A stretch of DNA of 64,000 nucleotides, from positions 434,001 to 498,000 of the forward strand of contig OZ253556.1 of NCBI GenBank assembly GCA_965262705.1, read 5' to 3'. This stretch comes from UJ101 sp965262705. Lineage in GTDB: Bacteria; Bacteroidota; Bacteroidia; Flavobacteriales; UJ101. Positions 8,677 through 16,892 of the stretch are shown here, one piece after another (the first letter of the stretch is position 1; the number at the start of each line of letters is the position of its first letter). The position numbers and the translations under genes are program-made. Below the pieces are notes generated by a model that searched no databases, had not been told where the DNA came from, and saw only the letters and a program-made list of their open reading frames with translations.

Positions 8677-8760
8677 GAGACCGTTGTAGAATAAATAAAA
8701 AAGTATGAATAAAAACGAAACCATTTAGCCTCAAACTACTTCCTTATATCTTGATAACAT
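8677..8760 (+). repeat. GAGACC mobile repeat, left half only
   Basis: GAGACCGTTGTAGAATAAAT, AAAGTATGAA and TCAAACTACTTCCTTA match the left half of the family. The right half is missing. The rest of 8491-8838 is AT-rich with no gene or hairpin that I can support. Confidence 0.7.
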
Positions 8761-8838
8761 TAAGTATTGCAGGGTATTTAATACAAATTGAATCAGTAAT
8801 TAATTATTTTCTTTGAAGCAGAGATAAAAAATAAAGGG

Positions 8839-9402
8839 TCATAACTTAAGAACAAACACCCTATTTTCTTGATCCACTTTTTCTACATATTTTCTATCTT
8901 GTATATCAAATTTAGTTGTTTTTAATAACCAATTTCTATAAGGTGTCCTTTTAGGTTTTGTGTATTCTCCTTGAATAGTTATGTTTTTTTTAATAAATAG
9001 TTTATCCTCCTTATAAACCTCATAGATAAAACGCAAAGGCTTTCCTATTTCTTTATTTTCTCCTTCGGCAGACTTTCCATAAGGTAAAAATTGAATAAAA
9101 AAAGTATTTTTTTGCCCTTCTATCAAACTTACAGTAATGGTGCCATCTTCGGAAGGTGTTTTAATACTTTGTATAAGATCTACATAAAATAAATTCTTAT
9201 TTTGATCTTCTTTTCCTTCCTGATAAAGTTTGAATTTTAAAAATTTAACATTATTTTTGTTAAAAAAAATATTTTTTATATTTGCACAATATGGATTTGG
9301 TGAATTACCAATCCCTAAGTAAGAAGCGAAAGAACAATTTAAAAACATAAAACTTGTTATTATGAAAAATATGTTAAAAAGTATTTGGTTTAGTTTATTC
9401 AT
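8839..9402 (-). CDS. Hypothetical protein, possible lipoprotein
   Basis: No family is recognised. From the ATG at 9402 the product has 187 residues with a hydrophobic N-terminus followed by FLNC, which could be a weak lipoprotein signal; an ATG at 9348 would remove most of it. The remainder is hydrophilic and beta-rich, with normal composition for a secreted protein, ending RVFVLKL. The 9402 start would overlap the start of the divergent protease gene by 41 bases, and that gene's promoter lies inside this frame, so the N-terminus is doubtful. A role as partner or inhibitor of the protease is only a guess. Confidence 0.5.
   Translation of the reverse strand: MNKLNQILFNIFFIITSFMFLNCSFASYLGIGNSPNPYCANIKNIFFNKNNVKFLKFKLYQEGKEDQNKNLFYVDLIQSIKTPSEDGTITVSLIEGQKNTFFIQFLPYGKSAEGENKEIGKPLRFIYEVYKEDKLFIKKNITIQGEYTKPKRTPYRNWLLKTTKFDIQDRKYVEKVDQENRVFVLKL
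9277..9284 (+). promoter_or_regulatory. -7 element of the C10 protease promoter
   Basis: TATATTTG matches TAnnTTTG, with TTTG at 9256-9259 (17-base spacing) as a possible -33 element. It lies 77 bases upstream of the protease ATG. Confidence 0.65.
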
Positions 9403-10621
9403 ATCTATTCTCTTTATAGGTTGTGAAACAGAAGAAGAAATTACTTCTTCAGGGCTTAAAATTAATAAAAAAAATGAAAGTGTCGTTACAAATAGTCCAG
9501 AGGTGGGAAAGGTACAATCGGCTATATCTTTCTTAAATGAGCATTTTTCAAAAAAAATCAATAGCGTGAAAGGGAGGTCTAATCGAAGCTTAAATGACTA
9601 TTCTAGAAACACAATTGACACCATATATAGTTTAAATGATCAGAATGACAAACCCTTACTAAAATTAGTGGCTTTCAAACAAAATGGTTATGCACTAATC
9701 AGCAATATAGAAAATGTAGATAATCCTCCAGTACTGTTTTATTCAACCGAAAAGTTCGAAAAGAAAAATGTAAATCCCGGACTAGTAAATTACATCGAAG
9801 AATTTATTAATTCACAACCAAAAGACAGGACGGCAGCAAATTATAGCCTAAATGAAAACGAATACGGATCCTTGGGTCATGGTCGTGAAACGGGAGGAAC
9901 AGATCATGGGGCTGTTGTTGAACATTTGGAAGAAACCAAGGAGGAAAAAGGACCCTTATTATCTACTTACTGGAATCAAAGAGCACCATATAACAAATAT
10001 TGCCCTAAACATAATGGAACATCTACACTCGTAGGATGCGTTGCAATAGCTATAGGACAAATTATGAACTATCATCAAAAAAATACCATAAAAAATTATA
10101 ATTGGAATAAAATAAATTCAAACTTTGACAGTGATGCAGCAAGCGACGAAACTGCAAAGCTTCTACATGATATTGGGGTAGGTGTAAATATGAATTATGG
10201 AGTAACGGGATCAGGCTCAAATGTTAAAAATGCGGTTAAATACTTTAAAAACGCTGGTTACAAGACTCATTCAATTTATAGCTACGAAGGCTTTAAAAAG
10301 TCTATTAATAATTCCAACCCAGTATATCTAAAAGGTTTTTCCAAAAGAAAAGCTCAAACAAGAGCTCAACGGTGGTTTAGAAGATGGAGATGGATATTGA
10401 GCTGGAATTACTCGCAGGGACATGCTTGGGTAGGAGACGGGTACAAAGAAATAACCCAATGGGAAAAAAGTAAAGTAAAAACTACAAAGTATATTCATAT
10501 GAATTGGGGATGGGGACGTCAATCTGGAAGTGATGGATGGTGTACTTATGATTATTGGAAAGCACCTGAAATAGATTTCAAATATGAGAAGCAAATGATT
10601 TCTGTTACGCCAAATCACTAG
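9362..10621 (+). CDS. Streptopain-like (C10 family) cysteine protease lipoprotein
   Basis: Family C10 enzymes are papain-fold proteases such as SpeB of Streptococcus and PrtT of Porphyromonas. The 419-residue protein starts with a lipoprotein signal (MKNMLKSIWFSLFISILFIG then Cys21). A likely Spi-type propeptide covers about 40-200, with the region TYWNQRAPYNKYCP before the active site. The catalytic Cys is near residue 226 in VGCVAIAIGQIMNYH and the catalytic His near 354 in QGHAWVGDGYK. A Trp-rich C-terminus (MNWGWGRQSGSDGWCTYD) is typical. Own promoter and a 16-bp terminator make it a single-gene unit. Surface anchoring suggests nutrient release or virulence, which is inferred. Confidence 0.9.
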   Translation: MKNMLKSIWFSLFISILFIGCETEEEITSSGLKINKKNESVVTNSPEVGKVQSAISFLNEHFSKKINSVKGRSNRSLNDYSRNTIDTIYSLNDQNDKPLLKLVAFKQNGYALISNIENVDNPPVLFYSTEKFEKKNVNPGLVNYIEEFINSQPKDRTAANYSLNENEYGSLGHGRETGGTDHGAVVEHLEETKEEKGPLLSTYWNQRAPYNKYCPKHNGTSTLVGCVAIAIGQIMNYHQKNTIKNYNWNKINSNFDSDAASDETAKLLHDIGVGVNMNYGVTGSGSNVKNAVKYFKNAGYKTHSIYSYEGFKKSINNSNPVYLKGFSKRKAQTRAQRWFRRWRWILSWNYSQGHAWVGDGYKEITQWEKSKVKTTKYIHMNWGWGRQSGSDGWCTYDYWKAPEIDFKYEKQMISVTPNH

Positions 10622-10635
10622 CAATAAACAAATTT

Positions 10636-10674
10636 AAGTTCTCTTGTGTTTGTGCTTTAAACACAAGAGAACTT
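10636..10674 (+). terminator. Terminator of the C10 protease gene
   Basis: A perfect 16-bp stem (AAGTTCTCTTGTGTTT with its complement) around a 7-base loop begins 15 bases after the stop codon and is followed by a short AT-rich tract. Confidence 0.85.
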
Positions 10675-10861
10675 TATATGTCAACACCCGGATAACAAAA
10701 AAGCTAATAGCAGAAAAATATAGGGAAATAACCAGATATTTTTTACCCCCATTTACAAAGCAATAACAATAATGAAAATTAGATATACTTTAGTCGTGAA
10801 AGGCTTATTTTAAGAGTTGAAAGAACGCCATTAAAATGCCGATAAAATGCAATAGTTAAGA

Positions 10862-11010
10862 TTTAAAGAGATAGCAAAACAACTTGTTGAATTGGTCATA
10901 GACCAACCAACTTATAGACCATTACGTGTGATTAATGAATTAAAAAAGAAAGGCGTTTTTATCCGCCCGAGCGTAGTAAGAAGTGTTTGGCTGCATGACC
11001 ATTTTCGAAA
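10862..11010 (+). pseudogene. IS481-family transposase remnant
   Basis: The frame encodes KEIAKQLVELVIDQPTYRPL, then RVINELKKKGVFIRPSVV and RSVWLHDHF, which match the helix-turn-helix region of IS481-type transposases. An in-frame stop lies just upstream, and the frame runs into a palindromic GGTTACTGAGCCTAGTC repeat at 11022-11044, so the catalytic DDE domain is absent. The remaining bases to 11230 show no coding pattern that I can support. Confidence 0.7.
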
Positions 11011-11231
11011 AGTGGTTACTGAGCCTAGTCAAAGTACTGAGTAACCCCCTGTCAAAATAGCCAAAATTTAGTCTTTGGAGATCAACAATAAAAACCCTCT
11101 TGAACGACCTCAATTAAAAAGGGCATGGAATAGGAATTTTCGCCCAATAGGCGTTAGAAAATTTTAATAACTTTGAACAAAGCTTAAAAAAACAGTAATG
11201 AATAAATGTCTGTCAGATTAAGTATTGTTCA

Positions 11232-11570
11232 TCACACACAAAATAATACTTCTACAAGTTCAGCAACCTCTAAATAAACCATCATAACCCGGACTAACTG
11301 TAGCGCTTTTTCCCTTATTATAATGCCCCCTATTATTTTACTTATTTTTTCCCAGTCTAACAACCTATTTAACTGAGTGAAAAAAGACTTTTTTATCTTC
11401 CTTGTGCGTAAATCACAAATACTATCAATTAAGGTAGGATGATGATATATTTTCATGACATAAATAGACCTTTTTATAAATAAAAATAGTAAGTTAGAAT
11501 GGTTACTGAAACTTGTCGAAGTATGGCTTTTTTCTTATCTAATCTATCCTTTTTAACTTGCAATGGTCTT
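11232..11570 (-). mobile_element. IS5-family element fragment, N-terminal part of transposase
   Basis: The frame starting at 11456 (MKIYHHPTLIDSICDLRTRK, then RLLDWEKISKIIGG) is a close paralogue of the start of the dead IS5-type transposase at 49218-50555 and breaks off after about 60 residues. The outer end CTTGCAATGGTCTT at 11557-11570 matches the end of the other copy. The rest of the element is deleted. Confidence 0.7.
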
Positions 11571-11666
11571 ATTTTGCAAAAGCCAATTAAGGTTATAAAT
11601 CTATAAAAATAACCTCTTTTATATTGATAAGATTTAAGAAAAAATCTTACTTTATAAGAAATGTAT

Positions 11667-11858
11667 TTAATCTTCTCGCTGTGATAATTTTTGCCTGTGG
11701 ATGGCTCTAATCTTAGTCTGTCTTTTTTTAACGGAAACTTTTGTATATTGTTTACGTTCTTTTAATTGTTTTAAAACTCTGGTAGTATCAACTTTTCTTT
11801 TATACCTTTTTAAGCTTCTTTCAATTGATTCTCCATCTTTTACAGTTATAATTAGCAT
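11667..11858 (-). CDS. rpsU: 30S ribosomal protein S21
   Basis: The 63-residue basic protein starts MLIITVKDGESIERSLKRYK and matches bS21 throughout (VLKQLKERKQYTKVSVKKR). S21 joins the 30S subunit late and helps mRNA base-pair with 16S rRNA. It is monocistronic, with a TACATTTG -7 element 32 bases upstream. Mobile debris lies on both sides. Confidence 0.95.
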   Translation of the reverse strand: MLIITVKDGESIERSLKRYKRKVDTTRVLKQLKERKQYTKVSVKKRQTKIRAIHRQKLSQRED

Positions 11859-11890
11859 AAATACACTTTTTTTTATAAATTACTCGGGCG

Positions 11891-11898
11891 CAAATGTA
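11891..11898 (-). promoter_or_regulatory. -7 element of the rpsU promoter
   Basis: The minus strand reads TACATTTG, an exact TAnnTTTG match, 32 bases upstream of the rpsU ATG. Confidence 0.65.
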
Positions 11899-12000
11899 TA
11901 AATATTTTTTTTTATAAAACCGATTTTTTAAACCCAGGGCTGTTTTTAGTAAGAAATCGTGCCTTTAAAAAGGTGAAGCCTTTAGCTTGCGCTGATTTGC

Positions 12001-12122
12001 CCTTGATAGAGCGCTTTGCGGGCTGAGCGTTAGGGATAGAAGCGGTATCCTTTTTTCTGGGGTAGCCTTTTGCCCTAGAAAAAAGATTTAGCGGATAGCC
12101 CAACCGCCCTTAGGCGGGAACG
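12001..12122 (+). ncRNA. Flavo-1-like structured element, copy 2
   Basis: The same order of blocks as copy 1 is present: GCGTTAGGGATAGAAGCGG, ATCC, a TTTTTTCTGG/CTAGAAAAAA hairpin, TTTAGCGGATAGCCCAACC and GGCGGGAACGCC. Base changes fall in loops or preserve pairs. No gene overlaps it that I believe. Confidence 0.5.
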
Positions 12123-12264
12123 CCCAAGAAATAAATAGAAACCTTTAGTTTAGGCTGACTTAAACTTCGCTTCAAACTACTTTCTTAGGCAAAACTTTTC
12201 TGAAAAATGATTACATTTAGGCATAAAAATATTTTCTTTAGATACGTAGCATAACAGAAAAAAT

Positions 12265-12512
12265 AAGACCTTTGTAGAATAGATAAAAAACATAAAAGCT
12301 AAAGTATTTAACTTTAAACTGCTTCCTTACTTCGACAGGCTCAGTAACCATCTCAAAAAATTAAAATCCTCCACACCCAAAAGGTTGCTCCGGCATTTAA
12401 TTTTAATCGGGTGTTGCTTTTTATTAGCTTCGCTGACTTGCAGTTGCTAAGATGCTTTTTGCAACTGAACTGAAAGTCAGCGAAGCTAAAGTCAGCGTAA
12501 GCTAAAGGTATC
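12265..12512 (+). repeat. GAGACC mobile repeat with alternative right end
   Basis: Left end AAGACCTTTGTAGAATAGAT and family core are followed by TTTTTGCAACTGAACTGAAAG and a closing AGTCAGCGTAAGCTAAAGGTATC. It ends 5 bases before the ATG of the muramidase gene, so it must supply or replace the leader of that operon. Confidence 0.85.
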
Positions 12513-12517
12513 AAAAT

Positions 12518-13705
12518 ATGAAAAAAGTTAGCAGCGGTTTAGAAGTGTTGATAAAAAACGGACAGCTTCAAAAAAAGTTTAAGGGCAATGTAGCTTTGCT
12601 TTGTCATAATGCTTCCGTTACCTCAGATTATACCCATGCCGTTTTCCATTTTAAAAAGTCGTTCGGCGCACGTTTTGTCAAAATCTTTGGCCCCCAGCAT
12701 GGATTTTATACCGATAGCCAGGATAACATGATAGAAACAAATCATTTTGTACACCCTTATTTCAAATTACCGGTTTATTCTCTTTATTCCGAAACACGCA
12801 TCCCTACAGATGAGATGTTAGAGGGAATCGATCATCTTTTTGTTGATTTGCAAGATGTTGGATGTAGAATATATACCTATATTTATACCCTTACTTTCTT
12901 ATTAGAAAAATGTGCAGGCAAAGCTATTGAAATTATTGTGCTTGACCGCCCTAATCCTTTAAACGGGAAAGATATGGAAGGAAATTTATTAGACCCTAAA
13001 TATACCTCTTTTGTTGGCAGGCATCCTATTCCCGTGCGGCACGGCATGACGATAGGAGAAGTTGCCTTGATGCATCAGCGTTTCTGGGCGTTTTCAGAGG
13101 TAAATTTGACAGTTATTAAAATGCAAGGATGGCAGCGAGAATTTTTCTTTGAAGATACGAAGTTACCATGGCTCCTGCCCTCACCCAATCTGGGAAGATG
13201 GGAAAGTACGATGACTTTTCCAGCCACCGTATTATTTGAAGGGACTCAATTAAGCGAAGGAAGGGGCACTACTCAGTCATTGGAAATTATCGGTCATCCG
13301 GATATTGAACCTTTTTCTCTCTATGTGAATCACTTAGAGGAAGTAATAAAAAAATCTAATTTAAAAGGTTTTGTAATTCGTCCGATAACCTTCCTGCCTA
13401 CCTTTCAAAAACATGCCGGCATGGTTTGCGGCGGATTCCAAATACATATCACCGACAAACAAGTCTTTAAACCCTGGCGAGTCGGGCAATTGCTGTTAAG
13501 AGAATTATATCATCATTTAAAAAATGCTTTCCAGTGGAAAAAACCTCCTTACGAGTATAATTATGAGCAAATGCCCATTGATATCATTAATGGTACAGAT
13601 AAATTAAGGCATTGGGTTGAAAACCGTGATCCGATTGAAAAACTGGGCAATTTTGAGAAATTAGAAGAATATAAGGCACAAAGCAATGAAATAAAATTAT
13701 ATTAA
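12518..13705 (+). CDS. namZ: NamZ-like exo-N-acetylmuramidase (DUF1343)
   Basis: NamZ (family GH171) removes terminal N-acetylmuramic acid from peptidoglycan fragments. The 395-residue protein matches DUF1343: IFGPQHGFYTDSQDNM near residue 66, LFVDLQDVGCRIYTYIYT near 109, VLDRPNPLNG near 148, PVRHGMTIGE near 174, and PSPNLGRWEST near 227. I see no clear signal peptide, so its location is uncertain. The stop codon is one base before the symporter ATG, and murQ follows, giving a MurNAc salvage operon. The leader is made of a mobile repeat. Confidence 0.88.
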   Translation: MKKVSSGLEVLIKNGQLQKKFKGNVALLCHNASVTSDYTHAVFHFKKSFGARFVKIFGPQHGFYTDSQDNMIETNHFVHPYFKLPVYSLYSETRIPTDEMLEGIDHLFVDLQDVGCRIYTYIYTLTFLLEKCAGKAIEIIVLDRPNPLNGKDMEGNLLDPKYTSFVGRHPIPVRHGMTIGEVALMHQRFWAFSEVNLTVIKMQGWQREFFFEDTKLPWLLPSPNLGRWESTMTFPATVLFEGTQLSEGRGTTQSLEIIGHPDIEPFSLYVNHLEEVIKKSNLKGFVIRPITFLPTFQKHAGMVCGGFQIHITDKQVFKPWRVGQLLLRELYHHLKNAFQWKKPPYEYNYEQMPIDIINGTDKLRHWVENRDPIEKLGNFEKLEEYKAQSNEIKLY

Positions 13706-13706
13706 T

Positions 13707-15176
13707 ATGGTAAAAAATGGTCATCTAAGTTCAATATTTGTCTTTTCAGTGATTCTAGGTTACTTTGCTTTGCTCATGGTGATTGCTTATTTCACCTCTC
13801 GAAAAAACACTGAAGATTCTTTTTTTACCGGCGACCGCAAATCTCCCTGGTTTTTGGTTGCTTTTGGGATGATTGGTGCTGCACTTTCCGGGGTTACTTT
13901 TGTTTCCATCCCCGGAATGGTAGGAAATAATCACCTCTACTTTCTACAATTTATTTTAGGAAATGTGGCAGGATATTTTTTTATTACCTTTATCTTAATT
14001 CCGCTTTACTATAAGCTTAGATTAGTATCTATCTATGAATATTTAAAAGAAAGATTTGGCTTTATAACTTCTAAAACAGGGGCTTTACTCTTTCTCACCT
14101 CACAATCCTTTGGGGCGGCACTTAGATTACTGCTGGCGACAAAAATTCTTCAGTTCGCTTTCTTCGACTCCTTCCATATCCCTTTTTTCCTGACAGTTAC
14201 TCTTATTTTGATTTTGGTTTGGTTATATACCAATAAATCCGGAATAAAAACCATTGTTTGGACAGATACTTTGCAAACTTTTTTCTTAATTGCAGGTGCA
14301 GGAATGGCTGTGTATAGCATAATGAATTCGTTCGATTTATCATTCTCTGATACGCTTGACCAAATGGTGCATAGCAAATATTTTAATCTGTTTAATTGGG
14401 AAACAAACTCAAAAAATAATTTTTACAAGCAATTTATTTCGGGGATTTTAATTGCAGTTGCGATGATTGGATTAGACCAAAACATGATGCAAAAAACCTT
14501 AACTTGTAAAGACCTGAGAGCTGCGCAGAAAAACATGTTAGTTTACAGTTTAATTCTTGCAGCCACTCAATTTTTGTTTCTATGTTTGGGCGTATTATTA
14601 TATCTTTATGCAGAAAAACATAACATTCAACTGACTTTAAATGAAACGGGTCATTTCTTAGATACCGATACCCTTTTTCCTAACATAGCGCTGAATCACT
14701 TGGGGATATATACTCAAATAAGTTTCCTTTTAGGAATTATAGCGGCCTCTTTTTCAAGTATTGATTCAGCTTTAACGGCACTTACCACTTCTTTTACGTA
14801 CGATTTCTTAAACCTGCCACGTCAATCGCAACAGAAAAAAAAGAAACTGAAAAATAGGGTATTTATAGGCTTTTTGTGTATTATATTTTTAATTATTATG
14901 CTATTCTCCCAAAGCAGGGGGGATATTATTTCTGTAATATTTCGTGTAGCGGGATACACCTACGGTCCGCTTTTGGGATTATATTTATTTGGAATATTTA
15001 CCCCTATCAGAACCCATGAGAAATGGACCCCTATCATCTGTATTCTTTCTCCTTTATTGACGTATTTATTAGAGGTATATAGCGAGGCTTATTTTCAGTT
15101 CAATTTCGGATTTATCAACATTCTCGTCAATGCCCTGCTAACTTTAATCGGACTTTTAATCCTCAAAAAGAAATAA
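13707..15176 (+). CDS. Sodium/solute symporter, probable MurNAc uptake
   Basis: The 489-residue protein has about 13 membrane segments and the SSS-family pattern: SRKNTEDSFFTGDRKSPW after helix 1, GMIGAALSGVTFVSIPGMVG, GLDQNMMQKTLTCKD, and AASFSSIDSALTALTTSFTYD. Its position between a muramidase and MurQ, with no gaps, suggests it imports N-acetylmuramic acid, as proposed for MurT of Tannerella. The substrate is inferred from context, not sequence. Its TAA is followed directly by the murQ ATG. Confidence 0.88.
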   Translation: MVKNGHLSSIFVFSVILGYFALLMVIAYFTSRKNTEDSFFTGDRKSPWFLVAFGMIGAALSGVTFVSIPGMVGNNHLYFLQFILGNVAGYFFITFILIPLYYKLRLVSIYEYLKERFGFITSKTGALLFLTSQSFGAALRLLLATKILQFAFFDSFHIPFFLTVTLILILVWLYTNKSGIKTIVWTDTLQTFFLIAGAGMAVYSIMNSFDLSFSDTLDQMVHSKYFNLFNWETNSKNNFYKQFISGILIAVAMIGLDQNMMQKTLTCKDLRAAQKNMLVYSLILAATQFLFLCLGVLLYLYAEKHNIQLTLNETGHFLDTDTLFPNIALNHLGIYTQISFLLGIIAASFSSIDSALTALTTSFTYDFLNLPRQSQQKKKKLKNRVFIGFLCIIFLIIMLFSQSRGDIISVIFRVAGYTYGPLLGLYLFGIFTPIRTHEKWTPIICILSPLLTYLLEVYSEAYFQFNFGFINILVNALLTLIGLLILKKK

Positions 15177-16016
15177 ATGAACCCTTCAAAACCCATAACA
15201 GAGCAATCTTCAAAATATGATCATTTGGAAAAGATGAGCACGTTGGAATTACTCGAAAATATCAACCGTGAAGACCAACGGGTTCCTTTTGTTTTAGAAA
15301 AAGCCATTCCCGCCATTGAAAAGTTTGTTGAACTCACTACGAATAAAATGAAACAGGGAGGCAGATTGTTCTACTTAGGCGCTGGAACCAGTGGTCGTCT
15401 CGGCGTATTGGATGCCTCTGAATGCCCTCCAACCTTTGGCGTTTCGCCCGATAGAATTATAGGACTCATCGCTGGTGGGGATAAGGCATTGAGAAGCGCA
15501 GTAGAGAATGCCGAAGATAATTATAATCAGGCTTGGAAAGACCTTAAGAAATTTGAGGTAAATGAGAAAGATGTCGTTTTAGGAATTGCAGCCTCTGGTA
15601 CCACCCCTTACGTTATCGGGGGTATAAAAACTGCAAGGCAGCAGGGTATAATCACTGGCGGGATAAGCTGTAATCCGCAATCTCCACTCTCTTTGGAATC
15701 AGACTACCCTATTGAATTAGTCGTAGGCCCTGAATTGATTACCGGCAGCACCCGGATGAAAGCAGGTACAGCTCAAAAGCTGGCTTTAAATATGATCTCC
15801 ACCACAATAATGATAAAATTAGGGAAAGTGCAGGGAAACAAAATGGTGAATATGCAATTATCCAATAAAAAATTAACCCAACGGGGCACTAGGATGTTAA
15901 TGGATGAACTTTCAATAGATGAAGAATCAGCTAAGGAACTGATAGCTAAGCATAAAAGTGTAAAGCACGTGCTGGATATATATCGAGACCGTTGCAAAAC
16001 ACATAAAAAAACATAA
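15177..16016 (+). CDS. murQ: N-acetylmuramic acid 6-phosphate etherase
   Basis: MurQ cleaves the lactyl ether of MurNAc-6-phosphate to give GlcNAc-6-phosphate and lactate. The SIS domain has GAGTSGRLGVLDASECPPTF (Glu82) and SAVENAEDN (Glu113), the positions of the two catalytic Glu residues, plus ITGSTRMKAGTAQKLALNM. The last 11 residues (RDRCKTHKKT) and the stop codon come from a mobile repeat starting at 15985, replacing the native C-terminus by a few residues. No MurNAc kinase gene is adjacent, so the phosphorylation step must be encoded elsewhere. Confidence 0.93.
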   Translation: MNPSKPITEQSSKYDHLEKMSTLELLENINREDQRVPFVLEKAIPAIEKFVELTTNKMKQGGRLFYLGAGTSGRLGVLDASECPPTFGVSPDRIIGLIAGGDKALRSAVENAEDNYNQAWKDLKKFEVNEKDVVLGIAASGTTPYVIGGIKTARQQGIITGGISCNPQSPLSLESDYPIELVVGPELITGSTRMKAGTAQKLALNMISTTIMIKLGKVQGNKMVNMQLSNKKLTQRGTRMLMDELSIDEESAKELIAKHKSVKHVLDIYRDRCKTHKKT

Positions 16017-16239
16017 AAAAAGCATCTCGCTTGTGCTGACTTGCCGCACACGAGCGTTGCATCTCGACAGGCGGTTACTTCGACAGGCTCAGTAACCACT
16101 TGTCGAAATAAGAAAGCATCTCGCTTCAAACAGCCTTCTTCTCAAAAAATTAAAATCCTCATAACTAAAAGGTTATTTCGGTATTTAATTTTTATCGGGC
16201 GTTGCATTTTTTTGTTAGCGTGCTTTTTGCAACGGTCTC
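15985..16239 (+). repeat. GAGACC mobile repeat at the 3' end of murQ
   Basis: This 255-bp copy runs from GAGACCGTTGCAAAACACAT to TTTTTGCAACGGTCTC and contains an extra TCGACAGGCGGTTACTTCG palindromic module. It begins inside the murQ frame. Flanks (ATATC and ATTAT) show no clean duplication. Confidence 0.88.
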
Positions 16240-16310
16240 ATTATGTTCATAGCTAATTAAAATTGCTTTGAACGATATTTGAAAATTTCAAGACCGAATA
16301 CTTCTAATCT

Positions 16311-16688
16311 AGGTTCGCAACCTCAAAATATAGGTTCGCAACCTCAAAATATAGGTGCACAACCTCAAAATATAGGTGCGCAACCTCAAAATATAGGTGC
16401 ACAACCTCAAAATATAGGTGCGCAACCTCAAAATATAGGTGCACAACCTCAAAATATAGATGCGCAACCTCAAAATATAGGTTACATAACCCCAAAATAT
16501 AGGTGCACAACCTCAAAATATAGGTGCACAACCCCAAAATATAGGTGCACAACCCCAAAATATAGGTTACATAACCCCAAAATATAGGTTCGCAACCTCA
16601 AAATATAGGTTACATAACCCCAAAATATAGGTGCACAACCCCAAAATATAGGTTACATAACCCCAAAATATAGGTGCACAACCTCAAA
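16311..16688 (+). repeat. 21/22-bp tandem repeat array, about 18 units
   Basis: The unit AGGTGCACAACCTCAAAATAT repeats head to tail. The middle varies (TTCGC, TGCAC, TGCGC or TTACAT), but the arms AGGT and ACC stay complementary, so each unit is a short palindrome plus the spacer CAAAATAT. Units with TTACAT are 22 bp, which breaks the reading frame, so coding is unlikely. It lies between two mobile repeats, downstream of murQ and pth, whose 3' ends both face it. Confidence 0.9.
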
Positions 16689-16689
16689 A

Positions 16690-16883
16690 GAGCGTTTAAA
16701 AAGAGCCCTCTAACTTGCGCTGACTTGCCGTTCCTCGTGCGTTGCATTTCGACAGGCGGTTACTTCGACAGGCTTAGTAACCACTTGTCGAGATACGGTT
16801 ATCGAGCCTGTCGAGATGCAATAACGTCTTTAAAGTTAGATGCTTTCTTTTTCATGCTTTTTTATTTGTTCTGCAACGGTCTC
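16690..16883 (+). repeat. Composite GAGACC-family repeat
   Basis: It begins after the satellite with CTCTAACTTGCGCTGACTTGC, contains several TTCGACAGGC/CTTGTCGAGA palindromes, and ends with TTCTGCAACGGTCTC at 16883, 10 bases before the pth stop codon. The core is inverted relative to 1018-1273. Confidence 0.75.
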
Positions 16884-16892
16884 AGGTCTTGA

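Noticed and set aside
10328..10624. A 98-residue minus-strand frame opposite the C10 protease
   Set aside because: It overlaps the conserved catalytic His region of the protease and has no similarity or promoter that I can see.
11912..12103. A 63-residue minus-strand frame over the second flavo-1-like element
   Set aside because: It is explained by the structured repeat, and its composition (Lys, Pro, Ala) does not resemble neighbouring proteins. A similar frame is not kept in the first copy.
16279..16587. A frame across the satellite encoding NIGAQPQ heptads
   Set aside because: The 22-bp units change the frame after nine repeats, the start is a weak TTG without a ribosome site, and the reverse strand is equally open. 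The pattern follows from the repeat length, not from coding.
16311..16688. CRISPR array
   Set aside because: The units are 21-22 bp head to tail with no unique spacers of constant length, and no cas gene is present.
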